Shown here in pieces: positions 26,722 to 37,996 of a stretch of 64,000 nucleotides of DNA. A program made the position numbers and the translations under genes. This DNA comes from Candidatus Zixiibacteriota bacterium (GTDB taxonomy: Bacteria; Zixibacteria; MSB-5A5; GN15; FEB-12). The stretch covers positions 1 through 64,000 of the forward strand of contig JBFMDV010000026.1 of assembly GCA_040753875.1 (NCBI GenBank), written 5' to 3'. The notes below the pieces were generated by a model. That model was not told where the DNA came from. It was given only the letters and a program-made list of their open reading frames with translations, and made no database searches. Every line of letters starts with the position of its first letter. The stretch's first letter is position 1.

Positions 26722-26750
26722 TTGACTTAAAGGTCTATGTTCCGTACCAT
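26722..26750 (+). promoter_or_regulatory. Sigma70-like promoter of the Rrf2 regulator
   Basis: TTGACT at 26722-26727, a 17-bp spacer and TACCAT at 26745-26750. Just downstream, ctgaaa (26764-26769) and tttcag (26788-26793) form a spaced dyad that could be part of an operator. Confidence 0.5.
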
Positions 26751-26844
26751 TTGTATATACATACTGAAAGTGTCGAATATGTGGCGTTTTCAGATAACAA
26801 ACAATCGTGTCTCTCACAGAAGCCTTATCCCAAGGTAGGAGAGT

Positions 26845-27276
26845 ATGCAATTCACAAAGGCCGAAGAGTATGGCATGTTCGGGGTGCTGTACTTGGCCGA
26901 AAAGGACCGCTCGGTGATCACACCTTTATCCGAGATTTCCGAAGCGCAGAACATACCTGAGAAGTTTCTCGCCAAGATCTTTCAATCCTTGTCTAAGAAC
27001 GGGATCGTGCGCTCCCATCGGGGGGTTCGCGGTGGGTTTACCCTGGCGAAGGACCCCAGGGAAATTACGCTTAAGGAAGTGCTGGAGACGATTCAGGGGC
27101 CCTACCATCTGATGAAGTGCATCAAAGACATACGGAATTGCGATAACAACGGGCAGGGGTTTTGTGCCCTGCGTGAAGTTATCCTGATCGCCGAAGAGCA
27201 ACTCTGTGCCGTATTCGAAAAGTATACCATTGCGGATCTGATTGAATGGCAGCGTCGCAAGGAGATCGTCCGCTGA
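26845..27276 (+). CDS. Rrf2-family Fe-S transcriptional regulator
   Basis: A DNA-binding repressor/activator of the Rrf2 family (IscR, NsrR, CymR). 143 residues: an N-terminal winged helix (MQFTKAEEYGMFGVLYLAE... IPEKFLAKIFQSLSKNGIVRSHRGVRGGF) and the Cys-rich loop with Cys92, Cys99 and Cys107 spaced as expected for an Fe-S cluster. Which signal is sensed (Fe-S status, NO or redox) cannot be decided from the sequence. ggtaggag precedes the ATG. The genes downstream, dCTP deaminase and PFOR, have their own promoter; PFOR is a plausible target because it is an Fe-S enzyme, but that is inference. Confidence 0.9.
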   Translation: MQFTKAEEYGMFGVLYLAEKDRSVITPLSEISEAQNIPEKFLAKIFQSLSKNGIVRSHRGVRGGFTLAKDPREITLKEVLETIQGPYHLMKCIKDIRNCDNNGQGFCALREVILIAEEQLCAVFEKYTIADLIEWQRRKEIVR

Positions 27277-27307
27277 ATTGCAACCGGAAACGGAGCGGGC
27301 ATTTTAG

Positions 27308-27336
27308 TTTACTTTGAGAAAAAAATCACGTATCTT
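27308..27336 (+). promoter_or_regulatory. Sigma70-like promoter of dcd-nifJ
   Basis: TTTACT at 27308-27313, a 17-bp spacer and TATCTT at 27331-27336, upstream of the dCTP deaminase start. Confidence 0.5.
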
Positions 27337-27371
27337 ACGTTGATTTGGCAAACAACGGAGGATACGACGAC

Positions 27372-27926
27372 GTGGCCGCAATGTCAGACCGCTGGATCAT
27401 CGAGATGGCCCGATCCGGGCCGATGATCGAGCCGTTCGAGGAACAGCAGATTCGCAAGGGGATCAGTTTCGGTGTCTCCTCTTATGGCTATGACTTTCGC
27501 CTGGCCGACGAATTCAAGATACTCAACCCCACAGGTATAACAGAGCTCGACCCCAAAGCCGACACGGCCGGATGTTTTGTCGACATCAAGGCCGATTCGG
27601 TGCTCATTCCGGCGAATTCGTTCATTCTGGGGAGGTCGGTTGAGTACTTCAGAATACCACGGCATATCGTCACGGTCTGCTTCGGCAAATCTACCTACGC
27701 GCGCTCCGGAGTGATTGTCAATGTCACCCCGTTTGAGCCGGAGTGGGAAGGGTACGCGACAGTGAGCCTGGCCAACAGCGGACCGCGACCGGTGCGCGTG
27801 TACGCCAACGAGGGGATCGCACAGATATTGTTTCTGGCCGGCAATGAACCGTGTCAGACATCGTATAAAGACAAGAAGGGCAAGTACCAGGCCCAAAAGA
27901 AAATAACGTTGTCAAAATCGGAGTGA
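27372..27926 (+). CDS. dcd: dCTP deaminase
   Basis: Deaminates dCTP to dUTP (or, in bifunctional members, on to dUMP), feeding dTTP synthesis. 184 residues from a GTG at 27372 that has cggagga 9 bp upstream; the ATG at 27381 lacks a site, and a TTG at 27345 lies before the ribosome site. Motifs: SDRWIIEMA...GMIEPF-like N-terminus, SSYGYDFRL, the active-site GKSTYARSGVIVNVTPFEPEWEG with the catalytic Glu, and YANEGIAQILFL. The trimeric dUTPase fold is expected. PFOR follows after 59 bp. Confidence 0.93.
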   Translation: MAAMSDRWIIEMARSGPMIEPFEEQQIRKGISFGVSSYGYDFRLADEFKILNPTGITELDPKADTAGCFVDIKADSVLIPANSFILGRSVEYFRIPRHIVTVCFGKSTYARSGVIVNVTPFEPEWEGYATVSLANSGPRPVRVYANEGIAQILFLAGNEPCQTSYKDKKGKYQAQKKITLSKSE

Positions 27927-27985
27927 CCGTACCGATACAGGTATACAACGGGCACGCCGGAGAGAATAGAGGTAGGAGCAATTTG

Positions 27986-31603
<3,618 letters not shown>

Positions 31604-31635
31604 CCCCCTACGTCAGGCCGCTAACTGCGTACGAT

Positions 31636-31664
31636 GGGCGGGTCCCGGACCCGCCCTTTTCTTT
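31636..31664 (+). terminator. Rho-independent terminator of nifJ
   Basis: gggcgggtc (31636-31644) pairs with gacccgccc (31648-31656), followed by ttttcttt. Confidence 0.85.
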
Positions 31665-31767
31665 ATCCCGGAAAGGGACCTTCCGGGGCATTGGGGTTAT
31701 CAAGGACGGGGCCTGGAGCGCCGATAATGGGTCAATAGAACAGAAAGTCGGAAACCAGGAGGAATAC

Positions 31768-32610
31768 ATGCGTCGGAATGTCGTAGTACTGACACTCTTT
31801 GCCCTGCTGCTGTCTATCGGCGGCGCTGTCTCCGCCCAGGAGACGGAACAGGAGATACTGCAGCGGTATCTCTCCAAGGCAGAGAAGAAACAGATCAAGC
31901 ACCAGGGGTGGTTCGCGCTGAACTTCGCCATGAACCGCATCAATCGCCACAATGACTACAATAGTTTTGCCGACTATGAGTCCCAGCGGTTCACCGGCAC
32001 CAATTTTTCGTGGCTGAACATGGCCAAGACGTTCGGCGCTGAATTCGGGATGATGATGAGCCGCCGCATGGCTTTCTCGCTGGGCGGCGAATACTGGCTC
32101 AAGATGGGCGAGACAGTCAGCGGCTCGTACTTGTATCAGCCGATCAGCGCGTCGGTCTCCGATCCCGCGTCTGAGATCAAGGTGTATGGCGGGTCAGCAT
32201 CGCTTCTGTACTATTTCGCCAATCCGCCTACCCCGCAGGATGGTCTCAAAGCACTGGCGTTGCGGTCGAGGGTTACGGTCGGCTATTACCGGGCGAACTG
32301 GAGTCTCTGGGCCGACTATCAGAATCTAAACTTGTCTACCTCGCTGCCCGAGCAGTCCAATCTGACGTTCAAAGGCACCGCGCCGGCGTTGACCATGACG
32401 TTCGGCGGCGATTATCCGATTGGCACCCACGGGTTTTCTCTGGGAGCAGAGTTCGGTTACCAATACCTGAACTTCAACAACGTCTCATGGTATAATGATC
32501 AAGACCAGGAGGTTGTTGTGACCTATGCCGGGACTCCGGAGACACGTGTTGATCTTGGCTTTTCCGGATTCATCGGCAAAGTGGAGTTGAAGAAGCTCTT
32601 CACCTGGTGA
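31768..32610 (+). CDS. Predicted outer-membrane beta-barrel protein
   Basis: 280 residues with a clear signal peptide (MRRNVVVLTLFALLLSIGGAVSA) preceded by a strong aggagg site. After a short Glu/Lys-rich segment (ETEQEILQRYLSKAEKKQ) come alternating amphipathic strands rich in Tyr, Trp and Phe with Gly turns, such as LGGEYWLKMGETVSGSYLYQP, and the protein ends in a strand terminating in FTW, as expected for insertion by the Bam machinery. The size suits an 8- to 10-strand barrel. No specific family is recognised; porin, adhesin or OmpA-like barrel are all possible. Monocistronic between two terminators. Confidence 0.65.
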   Translation: MRRNVVVLTLFALLLSIGGAVSAQETEQEILQRYLSKAEKKQIKHQGWFALNFAMNRINRHNDYNSFADYESQRFTGTNFSWLNMAKTFGAEFGMMMSRRMAFSLGGEYWLKMGETVSGSYLYQPISASVSDPASEIKVYGGSASLLYYFANPPTPQDGLKALALRSRVTVGYYRANWSLWADYQNLNLSTSLPEQSNLTFKGTAPALTMTFGGDYPIGTHGFSLGAEFGYQYLNFNNVSWYNDQDQEVVVTYAGTPETRVDLGFSGFIGKVELKKLFTW

Positions 32611-32629
32611 TGAGTAGTTGTTTTAGGAG

Positions 32630-32664
32630 CGCGGAGGGGGTTGACAGAACCCTCTCCGCGTTTA
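32630..32664 (+). terminator. Rho-independent terminator after the barrel protein gene
   Basis: A 13-bp stem (32630-32642 with 32648-32660, one G-U pair) and a 5-base loop, followed by ttta. Confidence 0.8.
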
Positions 32665-32709
32665 TCTTGGATCGGAATTCAGTACAACATACAATTGGAG
32701 TGTCCTTAG

Positions 32710-33735
32710 TTGAAGAAAACCGCCCTCTTTCTTAAGACTCTGGCGTTTTGTCTGCCGATTCTCGGCATGTCGGGCGCCCCGACCGCGCAGACCCCCAAAC
32801 TCTCCGCCTTGCAGGCGGGCACGATAAGCCAACCAACCGGTAGAATCGCTTTTATCCGTGAGAAAGCGATCTGGGTCATGGATGCCACCGGCGCCAACCA
32901 GATGAAAGTGGTGTCAGCTCAGAACGCCGACGGCCGCATGAGCTGGTCGCCTGACGGCCGCCGGATCGCCTTTACGCGTTCGGGGAGTATTGATTATGCG
33001 GAGCCGGACGGCACAGGCGGAGGCAAGCACAAACTCTATGACATTTTCATCGCGTATATCGATTCCGCGCAGGTTGGTAACACATTCTTCTGGCGGCGGC
33101 TGACCGATGATCTCGGCAGTCGGGATCCTGATTGGTCGCTCGATGGCAACACGATCATTTTCACGAAGGATGTCAACGCCAACGCCATAAACGCACAGAT
33201 GCCGAACTACCAGCTCTGCGTCATGAATCCGGAGGGGGGGGATTTTCAGCTGCTTCGCAAAGACTGGGCGAATATGCCGGAGTTTCTGATGTCGCCGTCG
33301 ATGAACGCCAAGGGAGAGATCGCGTTTGTCCATTTCTTCAACCAGCGGCCGCAAGGACTCGCCGTACTCCCGAGAGAGAGGATCATGACTCCGCTCGATT
33401 CTATCGGGAAACAATCGGCGAAAATGCTGACCTGCCTGGTGCCGTCCTGGTCCCCGGACGGCAAGTGGATCGCGTATGTCAAGAATGATCCGGCCAAGCC
33501 GGGTATCTACATCGCCACGCCCGACCTTGCCAAGTCGTATCTCGTGTACGAGCCTCCGGCGGGAGTTGGGTTGATAACAATCGCATCGTCGTTCTCTCCC
33601 GATTCCAAATGGCTGACATTTTCATCGAGTGATGGCTCGATCTGGATAAGCGACATAACGGGCAGCCAGGTGAAACGTCTGTCGGGACCGGGGCTCGACT
33701 TTGCTCCGGCCTGGTCGAAGCAGGTCAAACGTTAG
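32710..33735 (+). CDS. TolB-like beta-propeller (PD40/WD40-like) secreted protein
   Basis: 341 residues, starting at a TTG (32710) with ggag 9 bp upstream; translation from there gives a convincing signal peptide (MKKTALFLKTLAFCLPILG...). PD40-type repeats are visible: GRMSWSPDGRRIAFTRSG, SRDPDWSLDGNTIIFTKD, VPSWSPDGKWIAYVKND, SSFSPDSKWLTFSSSDGS, and DFAPAWS at the end, enough for a six-bladed propeller like the C-terminal domain of TolB. The N-terminal TolB domain is missing, so this is not TolB itself. Probably a periplasmic protein-binding or sensor module. Its partners are unknown. Confidence 0.8.
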   Translation: MKKTALFLKTLAFCLPILGMSGAPTAQTPKLSALQAGTISQPTGRIAFIREKAIWVMDATGANQMKVVSAQNADGRMSWSPDGRRIAFTRSGSIDYAEPDGTGGGKHKLYDIFIAYIDSAQVGNTFFWRRLTDDLGSRDPDWSLDGNTIIFTKDVNANAINAQMPNYQLCVMNPEGGDFQLLRKDWANMPEFLMSPSMNAKGEIAFVHFFNQRPQGLAVLPRERIMTPLDSIGKQSAKMLTCLVPSWSPDGKWIAYVKNDPAKPGIYIATPDLAKSYLVYEPPAGVGLITIASSFSPDSKWLTFSSSDGSIWISDITGSQVKRLSGPGLDFAPAWSKQVKR

Positions 33736-33759
33736 TCTGTCAGGCACATTGAATATCAC

Positions 33760-33788
33760 AAAGCCGGACCTGTTGTCCGGCTTTTTTT
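33760..33788. terminator. Bidirectional terminator between convergent genes
   Basis: aaagccggac (33760-33769) pairs with gtccggcttt (33775-33784), loop ctgtt, with a T-run to 33788 on the plus strand. It serves the propeller gene on the plus strand and can also end the pepA transcript on the minus strand. Confidence 0.8.
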
Positions 33789-33808
33789 ATGCAGATAGTC
33801 GAGATTGA

Positions 33809-35302
33809 CTACAGCGTTTTCCACTGGGAGAGCATTTCGACCAGCAGCCGCAGACCGAAACCGGTGGCCCCTTTGGGCATGTACGGTTTGCCCGCCTTCT
33901 CCAGATCGACATAGGCGATATCGATATGCGCCCAGGGCCAATCGCCGATGAAATTCCCAAGAAAGGCGGAAGCTGTCAGCGTGCCGGCGGGACGTCCACC
34001 TGAGTTGACCAGATCGGCCACCGTTCCTTTCATGGCTTCACGGAAGTCATCCCACATCGGCATTTCCCATACCCGCTCGGCCGTAGCGGCGGCGGCCTGA
34101 CGGAGCCGGTCCATAAGTTCCGGATTGTTTCCCACGATGGGTGCTCCGGCATATCCCAGCACGTACAAGGCGGCGCCGGTGAGGGTCGCAATATCGACCA
34201 CTGCCTGCGGCTTGAACGTATTCGCGAAATCGAGAGCATCGGCCAAAATGAGTCTCCCCTCTGCGTCTGTGTTGACGATGTCGATCGTCAGCCCCTTACG
34301 CGATGTAACGACATCCCCCGGCTTCAGAGCGGTTCCCGACGGCATGTTCTCAGTCAAGGGCATGAGCGCTACCAGATTGACGGGGAGCTTAAGTCGAGAC
34401 GCGGTTACGAGAGCTGACAGGACGATGGCCGAGCCGGTCATGTCCCCTTTCATCTCGTGCATATCCTGGGCAGGTTTGAGGGAGATGCCGCCGGCATCGA
34501 ATGTCACCCCTTTGCCGACGAGAAGGACCGGCTTCTGGTTGTCGCGCCTTCCCTTGTAATGGAGGATTGCAAAGCGGGGTGGCTCGGCAGATCCCCTGGC
34601 GACCGCCTGAAGGCAGCGCATTCTCTCGCGGGCGATCCCGTTCTCATCGAGTATCCGGCAGGTCAGCCGATGTTTTTTGGCCAGCTCCTGTATCCTTCGA
34701 ACATAAAGGCGAGGAGTCAGCTTGTTGGATGGTGTGAAGGCCAGCGCGCGAACGAGATTCTGCCCGTCGGCGATGATCTGCCCGCGTTGTGCACTCTGCC
34801 GACAGGCCGGGAGTTGGGACCAATTCGTCACGCTCACCGTGATCTCGGAAGGTTCCTGCTTGTCCTTCTTGCCGTCCAAGGTTTTGAAATTCACTTGTAC
34901 GTATGAGCCGAGGAGATACCCTTCGACCAGTGCCTGCGCATAGGCAGGTTTCAATTCGAAACAGGCGTGAAAGACGGCGCGTTCTCCGGCTGCCAGACTT
35001 TTGTGGCGCGAGACAACTCCCGCGGCGCGACGGAAACAATCAGCATCTACCTTCGAACTGTCACCAAGTCCGGCCAGCAGGACGCGACCGGCGCGGAACC
35101 CCTGTGGCTTCAGCAGGACCGCCGTCTCCCCTTCCTTGCCATGGAATTCTTTTGAGGCTGCCAATATCGTCAGGGCGCCTCGCGTCGCCCGATCAAGGGC
35201 CTTGAGGGTACGATCAGTAATCTTCTCAAAGGACGGTGTAAAGACAACTATCGTGTCGGCGCGAAATTCCTCCAGACGTCCGGAGGTACATATAAAACGC
35301 AT
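33809..35302 (-). CDS. pepA: Leucyl aminopeptidase (M17, cytosol aminopeptidase)
   Basis: A cytosolic dimetal exopeptidase that removes N-terminal residues during peptide turnover. 497 residues from the ATG at 35302, which has gaggag 5 bp upstream. The family signature NTDAEGRLILADAL lies near residue 345, the metal and catalytic Lys segment is LVGKGVTFDAGGISLKP near 255-271, and KGDMTGSA follows. The N-terminal domain is shorter and more divergent, as usual. It is the last gene of the miaB-sensor-HDOD-aroC-pepA run on this strand, beginning 35 bp after the aroC stop. Confidence 0.93.
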   Translation of the reverse strand: MRFICTSGRLEEFRADTIVVFTPSFEKITDRTLKALDRATRGALTILAASKEFHGKEGETAVLLKPQGFRAGRVLLAGLGDSSKVDADCFRRAAGVVSRHKSLAAGERAVFHACFELKPAYAQALVEGYLLGSYVQVNFKTLDGKKDKQEPSEITVSVTNWSQLPACRQSAQRGQIIADGQNLVRALAFTPSNKLTPRLYVRRIQELAKKHRLTCRILDENGIARERMRCLQAVARGSAEPPRFAILHYKGRRDNQKPVLLVGKGVTFDAGGISLKPAQDMHEMKGDMTGSAIVLSALVTASRLKLPVNLVALMPLTENMPSGTALKPGDVVTSRKGLTIDIVNTDAEGRLILADALDFANTFKPQAVVDIATLTGAALYVLGYAGAPIVGNNPELMDRLRQAAAATAERVWEMPMWDDFREAMKGTVADLVNSGGRPAGTLTASAFLGNFIGDWPWAHIDIAYVDLEKAGKPYMPKGATGFGLRLLVEMLSQWKTL

Positions 35303-35337
35303 GGCTGCTCCTCGTTCAATCGATCTACAGGGATAAT

Positions 35338-36537
35338 TCAATACGGCGTGTCAAGAAACGCCCGGTAATTACGCTCCGTTTCGCTCAGGTTGTCGGCGCC
35401 GAATTTCTCCAGAAAAGCATCGGCCAGCACCAGGGCGGCCACGGCTTCGCACACAACACCCAGCGCCGGTACAACGCAATGGTCCGTGCGCTCGACCATT
35501 GCTTTGCTGGGGCGCTTGGTCTTTACATCGACACTGTCGAGCGGCCGATTCAAGGTCGAGAGCGGTTTCGATGCTACCCTAACAACAATATCTTCCCCAT
35601 TCGTGACACCGGCCTCCAACCCGCCGGCATTATTGGTACGTCGATAGAACCCCTTTTTCGGCGCGTGCTGCTTGATCGAGTAGTAGATCTGGTCATGCAC
35701 CTGGGAGCCGTACCGGCGCGCAGATTCAAAACCGAGGCCGATCTCCACTCCTTTGACGGAGTGGACCGCCATGAGAGCCCCGGCGAGGCGGCCATCGAGC
35801 CTGTGATGCCACTGCGAAAATCCCCCAAGTCCTACCGGCAGGCCACGAACAATCAACTCCACGACACCGCCGAGCGAGTCACGCCTCTTTCTGGCGTCTC
35901 TGATTGCCTGCATCATTTTGCGGCTCGTCTGGTCGTCGATACAGCGGACGTCGGACTGCTCGGCTACCGCAACAAGGCTGTCGAGATCAGCGCGCGACAG
36001 TCGCCGGGGCAGCGAAACTTTGCCGATAGCCACAACATGCGAGGCGATTCGGATATCGAAGTGTTGGAGAAGCTGGCAGGCCAGAGAGCCGATGGCAGTG
36101 CGTGCGGCGGTCTCGCGGGCGGAAGCGCGTTCGAGCACGTTCCGCAGATCGTAATGGTGCCACTTGATCCCCCCTGCAAGATCGGCGTGGCCGGGCCGAG
36201 GAGTGGTAGTATCGAGCGCCAGGTGCTTCTGCCTGAGATTCAACTCGACCGGCAGCGGACTGATCGGGTCCATAATAGCCGACCAGTTGGGCCAGTCTTT
36301 GTTGCGCACCGCCAGCGTGACAGGTCCTCCCATGGTCATGCTATGCCGGACGCCGCTCAGTATCTCCGCACGATCTTGTTCGATCTTCATACGGCCACCC
36401 CTGCCGTACCCTTTCTGTCGGCGCGCCAGATGATGATTGATCTGTTCGATGGAAACGGACATGCCGGCCGGTAATCCGTCGAGAATAGCCGTCACCTGCG
36501 GGCCGTGCGACTCGCCGGCCGTAAGATAGGTCAACAT
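35338..36537 (-). CDS. aroC: Chorismate synthase
   Basis: Converts 5-enolpyruvylshikimate-3-phosphate to chorismate using reduced FMN, the last common step of aromatic biosynthesis. 399 residues. Signatures: the N-terminal GESHGP at 8-13, the GRGGRMKIEQD motif near 45-55, RPGHADLAGG and RASARETAAR near 115-145, SAR-RYGSQVHDQI in the middle, and the late KRPSKAMVERTDHCVVPALGV. All three classical chorismate synthase signature regions are present. The other shikimate genes are not nearby. Confidence 0.95.
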   Translation of the reverse strand: MLTYLTAGESHGPQVTAILDGLPAGMSVSIEQINHHLARRQKGYGRGGRMKIEQDRAEILSGVRHSMTMGGPVTLAVRNKDWPNWSAIMDPISPLPVELNLRQKHLALDTTTPRPGHADLAGGIKWHHYDLRNVLERASARETAARTAIGSLACQLLQHFDIRIASHVVAIGKVSLPRRLSRADLDSLVAVAEQSDVRCIDDQTSRKMMQAIRDARKRRDSLGGVVELIVRGLPVGLGGFSQWHHRLDGRLAGALMAVHSVKGVEIGLGFESARRYGSQVHDQIYYSIKQHAPKKGFYRRTNNAGGLEAGVTNGEDIVVRVASKPLSTLNRPLDSVDVKTKRPSKAMVERTDHCVVPALGVVCEAVAALVLADAFLEKFGADNLSETERNYRAFLDTPY

Positions 36538-36581
36538 TAACAGAAGGTAACAGGCGGAGGCAAGCCGGTCAACTGTCCGGT

Positions 36582-37928
36582 TCAGCCGGATATCTGCTCG
36601 ACATCCGGCAGCACCAGCCCGGATTCGTGCTCCATGGCCGTCAGGCGACGCTCGATTCGGTCATCGATCTTCATCGCCTGAGACATATTATAGAACGAGA
36701 CCTCATCGATGGGCGAGATCTCTTTGATCTCGGCCAGCACCGCGACGATCTTCTTGATACTCCTATCGATAACGTCGAGACTGGCTGGCAGAAGCTTCTG
36801 CAGCTTCTGAGCGTCGCCGCCGGTCATCACCTGACGCAACAGTTGTGACCGCCCGTAGACGGCCATAGTGGCATTGTTCACATAATGGGAGAGTGTTGCG
36901 ATAGCGATGTTTTTGGACTCGATCGCACCCCTGGCGTGCTCTTCGGCCAGCAGTTTCTGGCTCAACTCCTGGCGCTGTTTGAACAAGTTCTCGAGCATAA
37001 GGTAGGTCCGCCACAGCTCGCTGTTGGCCCGCGTGAGTATCTCCTCGATAGAGCCAATGTCGATGTTCAGATAGTTCGCCGTGGTGACGGTCCAACTGAG
37101 CAGTGACGACGAAATAGAATCGATCTTCTCCTTGGAGAGATTCATTGCTGATGCCAGCTGATTGATGCGGCAGAGACGGTCTTCCAGTTCGATGAAGCGC
37201 GTGGCAGCCATATCCTCGTTCAGGAGGCACGCCAGCCGCAGGATATTGCTGACCGAGGGGCCCGGTTTCACTTCACCGAACGAATGATGGTCGGAGATCG
37301 CTTCGCAGATCGAGTGCGGCAGTCGCCATCTCTTGGCCAGCAGATATCCGGCCTCACAGTGGTCGAGACCGAACACTACCTTCTCGGCTTTCAACAGGTC
37401 GTGCAACTCTTCGTAGGTGTGCCGCACCTGGCGATACTGCTGGGGGTGATGGTGCACGAAATACAGCGTGCCGATCTCGTGCAACAGACCGGCAATAAAC
37501 ACTTCTTCGATATCCTTGAACGCGACCAATTGGGCAATTTTCTCAGAGGCCGCGCCGACCGACAGCACATAAGCGAACAACTGTTTGGAGTTCACTCCTG
37601 TAGTAGCGTCGAGCCTGCCGGCATCGAACACTGAAGTCGAAAGGGCCAGGCATTTGACCGTGGTGACACCCAGAATCTGAACCGCCTGATGAACGGTCGT
37701 TATTTCCGTGCGGCGATGATAAAACGATGAATTGGCGACTTTGAGAATTCGGCTGGTCAGCGCCGGGTCTTTGAGGATGATCTTGGCCAGACTGTCGAAA
37801 TTGAAATTCGGTTTCTCGATCTCCTTGAGAATCTCGGTAAGCGCTTGTGGGAGCGACAGCAGGTCGTCATGACGTTGTATTTCATCCGCAACTGATAGCC
37901 GCGTATTCGGGGAGATAGTTGTAGCCAT
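36582..37928 (-). CDS. HDOD signalling protein with C-terminal DHp-like helices
   Basis: 448 residues. The N-terminal HDOD domain (about 20-215) has SLPQALTEILKEIEKPN, LKDPALTSRILKVANSSFY, and LLHEIGTLYFVHHHP; HDOD domains bind or organise signalling partners and often lack hydrolase activity. Residues 335-410 look like a histidine-kinase dimerisation segment: ATLSHYVNNATMAVYGRSQL with a His at 348 in the place of the phospho-acceptor, but no ATPase domain follows. The gene directly upstream encodes a hybrid sensor whose kinase core has Asn at the equivalent site and a working receiver. The two may form one phosphorelay or complex; that is inference. Both probably belong to the miaB transcript. 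Confidence 0.8.
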   Translation of the reverse strand: MATTISPNTRLSVADEIQRHDDLLSLPQALTEILKEIEKPNFNFDSLAKIILKDPALTSRILKVANSSFYHRRTEITTVHQAVQILGVTTVKCLALSTSVFDAGRLDATTGVNSKQLFAYVLSVGAASEKIAQLVAFKDIEEVFIAGLLHEIGTLYFVHHHPQQYRQVRHTYEELHDLLKAEKVVFGLDHCEAGYLLAKRWRLPHSICEAISDHHSFGEVKPGPSVSNILRLACLLNEDMAATRFIELEDRLCRINQLASAMNLSKEKIDSISSSLLSWTVTTANYLNIDIGSIEEILTRANSELWRTYLMLENLFKQRQELSQKLLAEEHARGAIESKNIAIATLSHYVNNATMAVYGRSQLLRQVMTGGDAQKLQKLLPASLDVIDRSIKKIVAVLAEIKEISPIDEVSFYNMSQAMKIDDRIERRLTAMEHESGLVLPDVEQISG

Positions 37929-37996
37929 ACTGCGGTTATCGGCTGTTCGGCGAAGGTCTTTAATCGCTTGAACTTGCGCCGACCAATATGAGACTG

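Noticed and set aside
32667-32695. TTGGAT-N17-TACAAT upstream of the propeller gene
   Set aside because: A transcript from this promoter would start after the ggag ribosome site used by the TTG start, so the match is probably chance.
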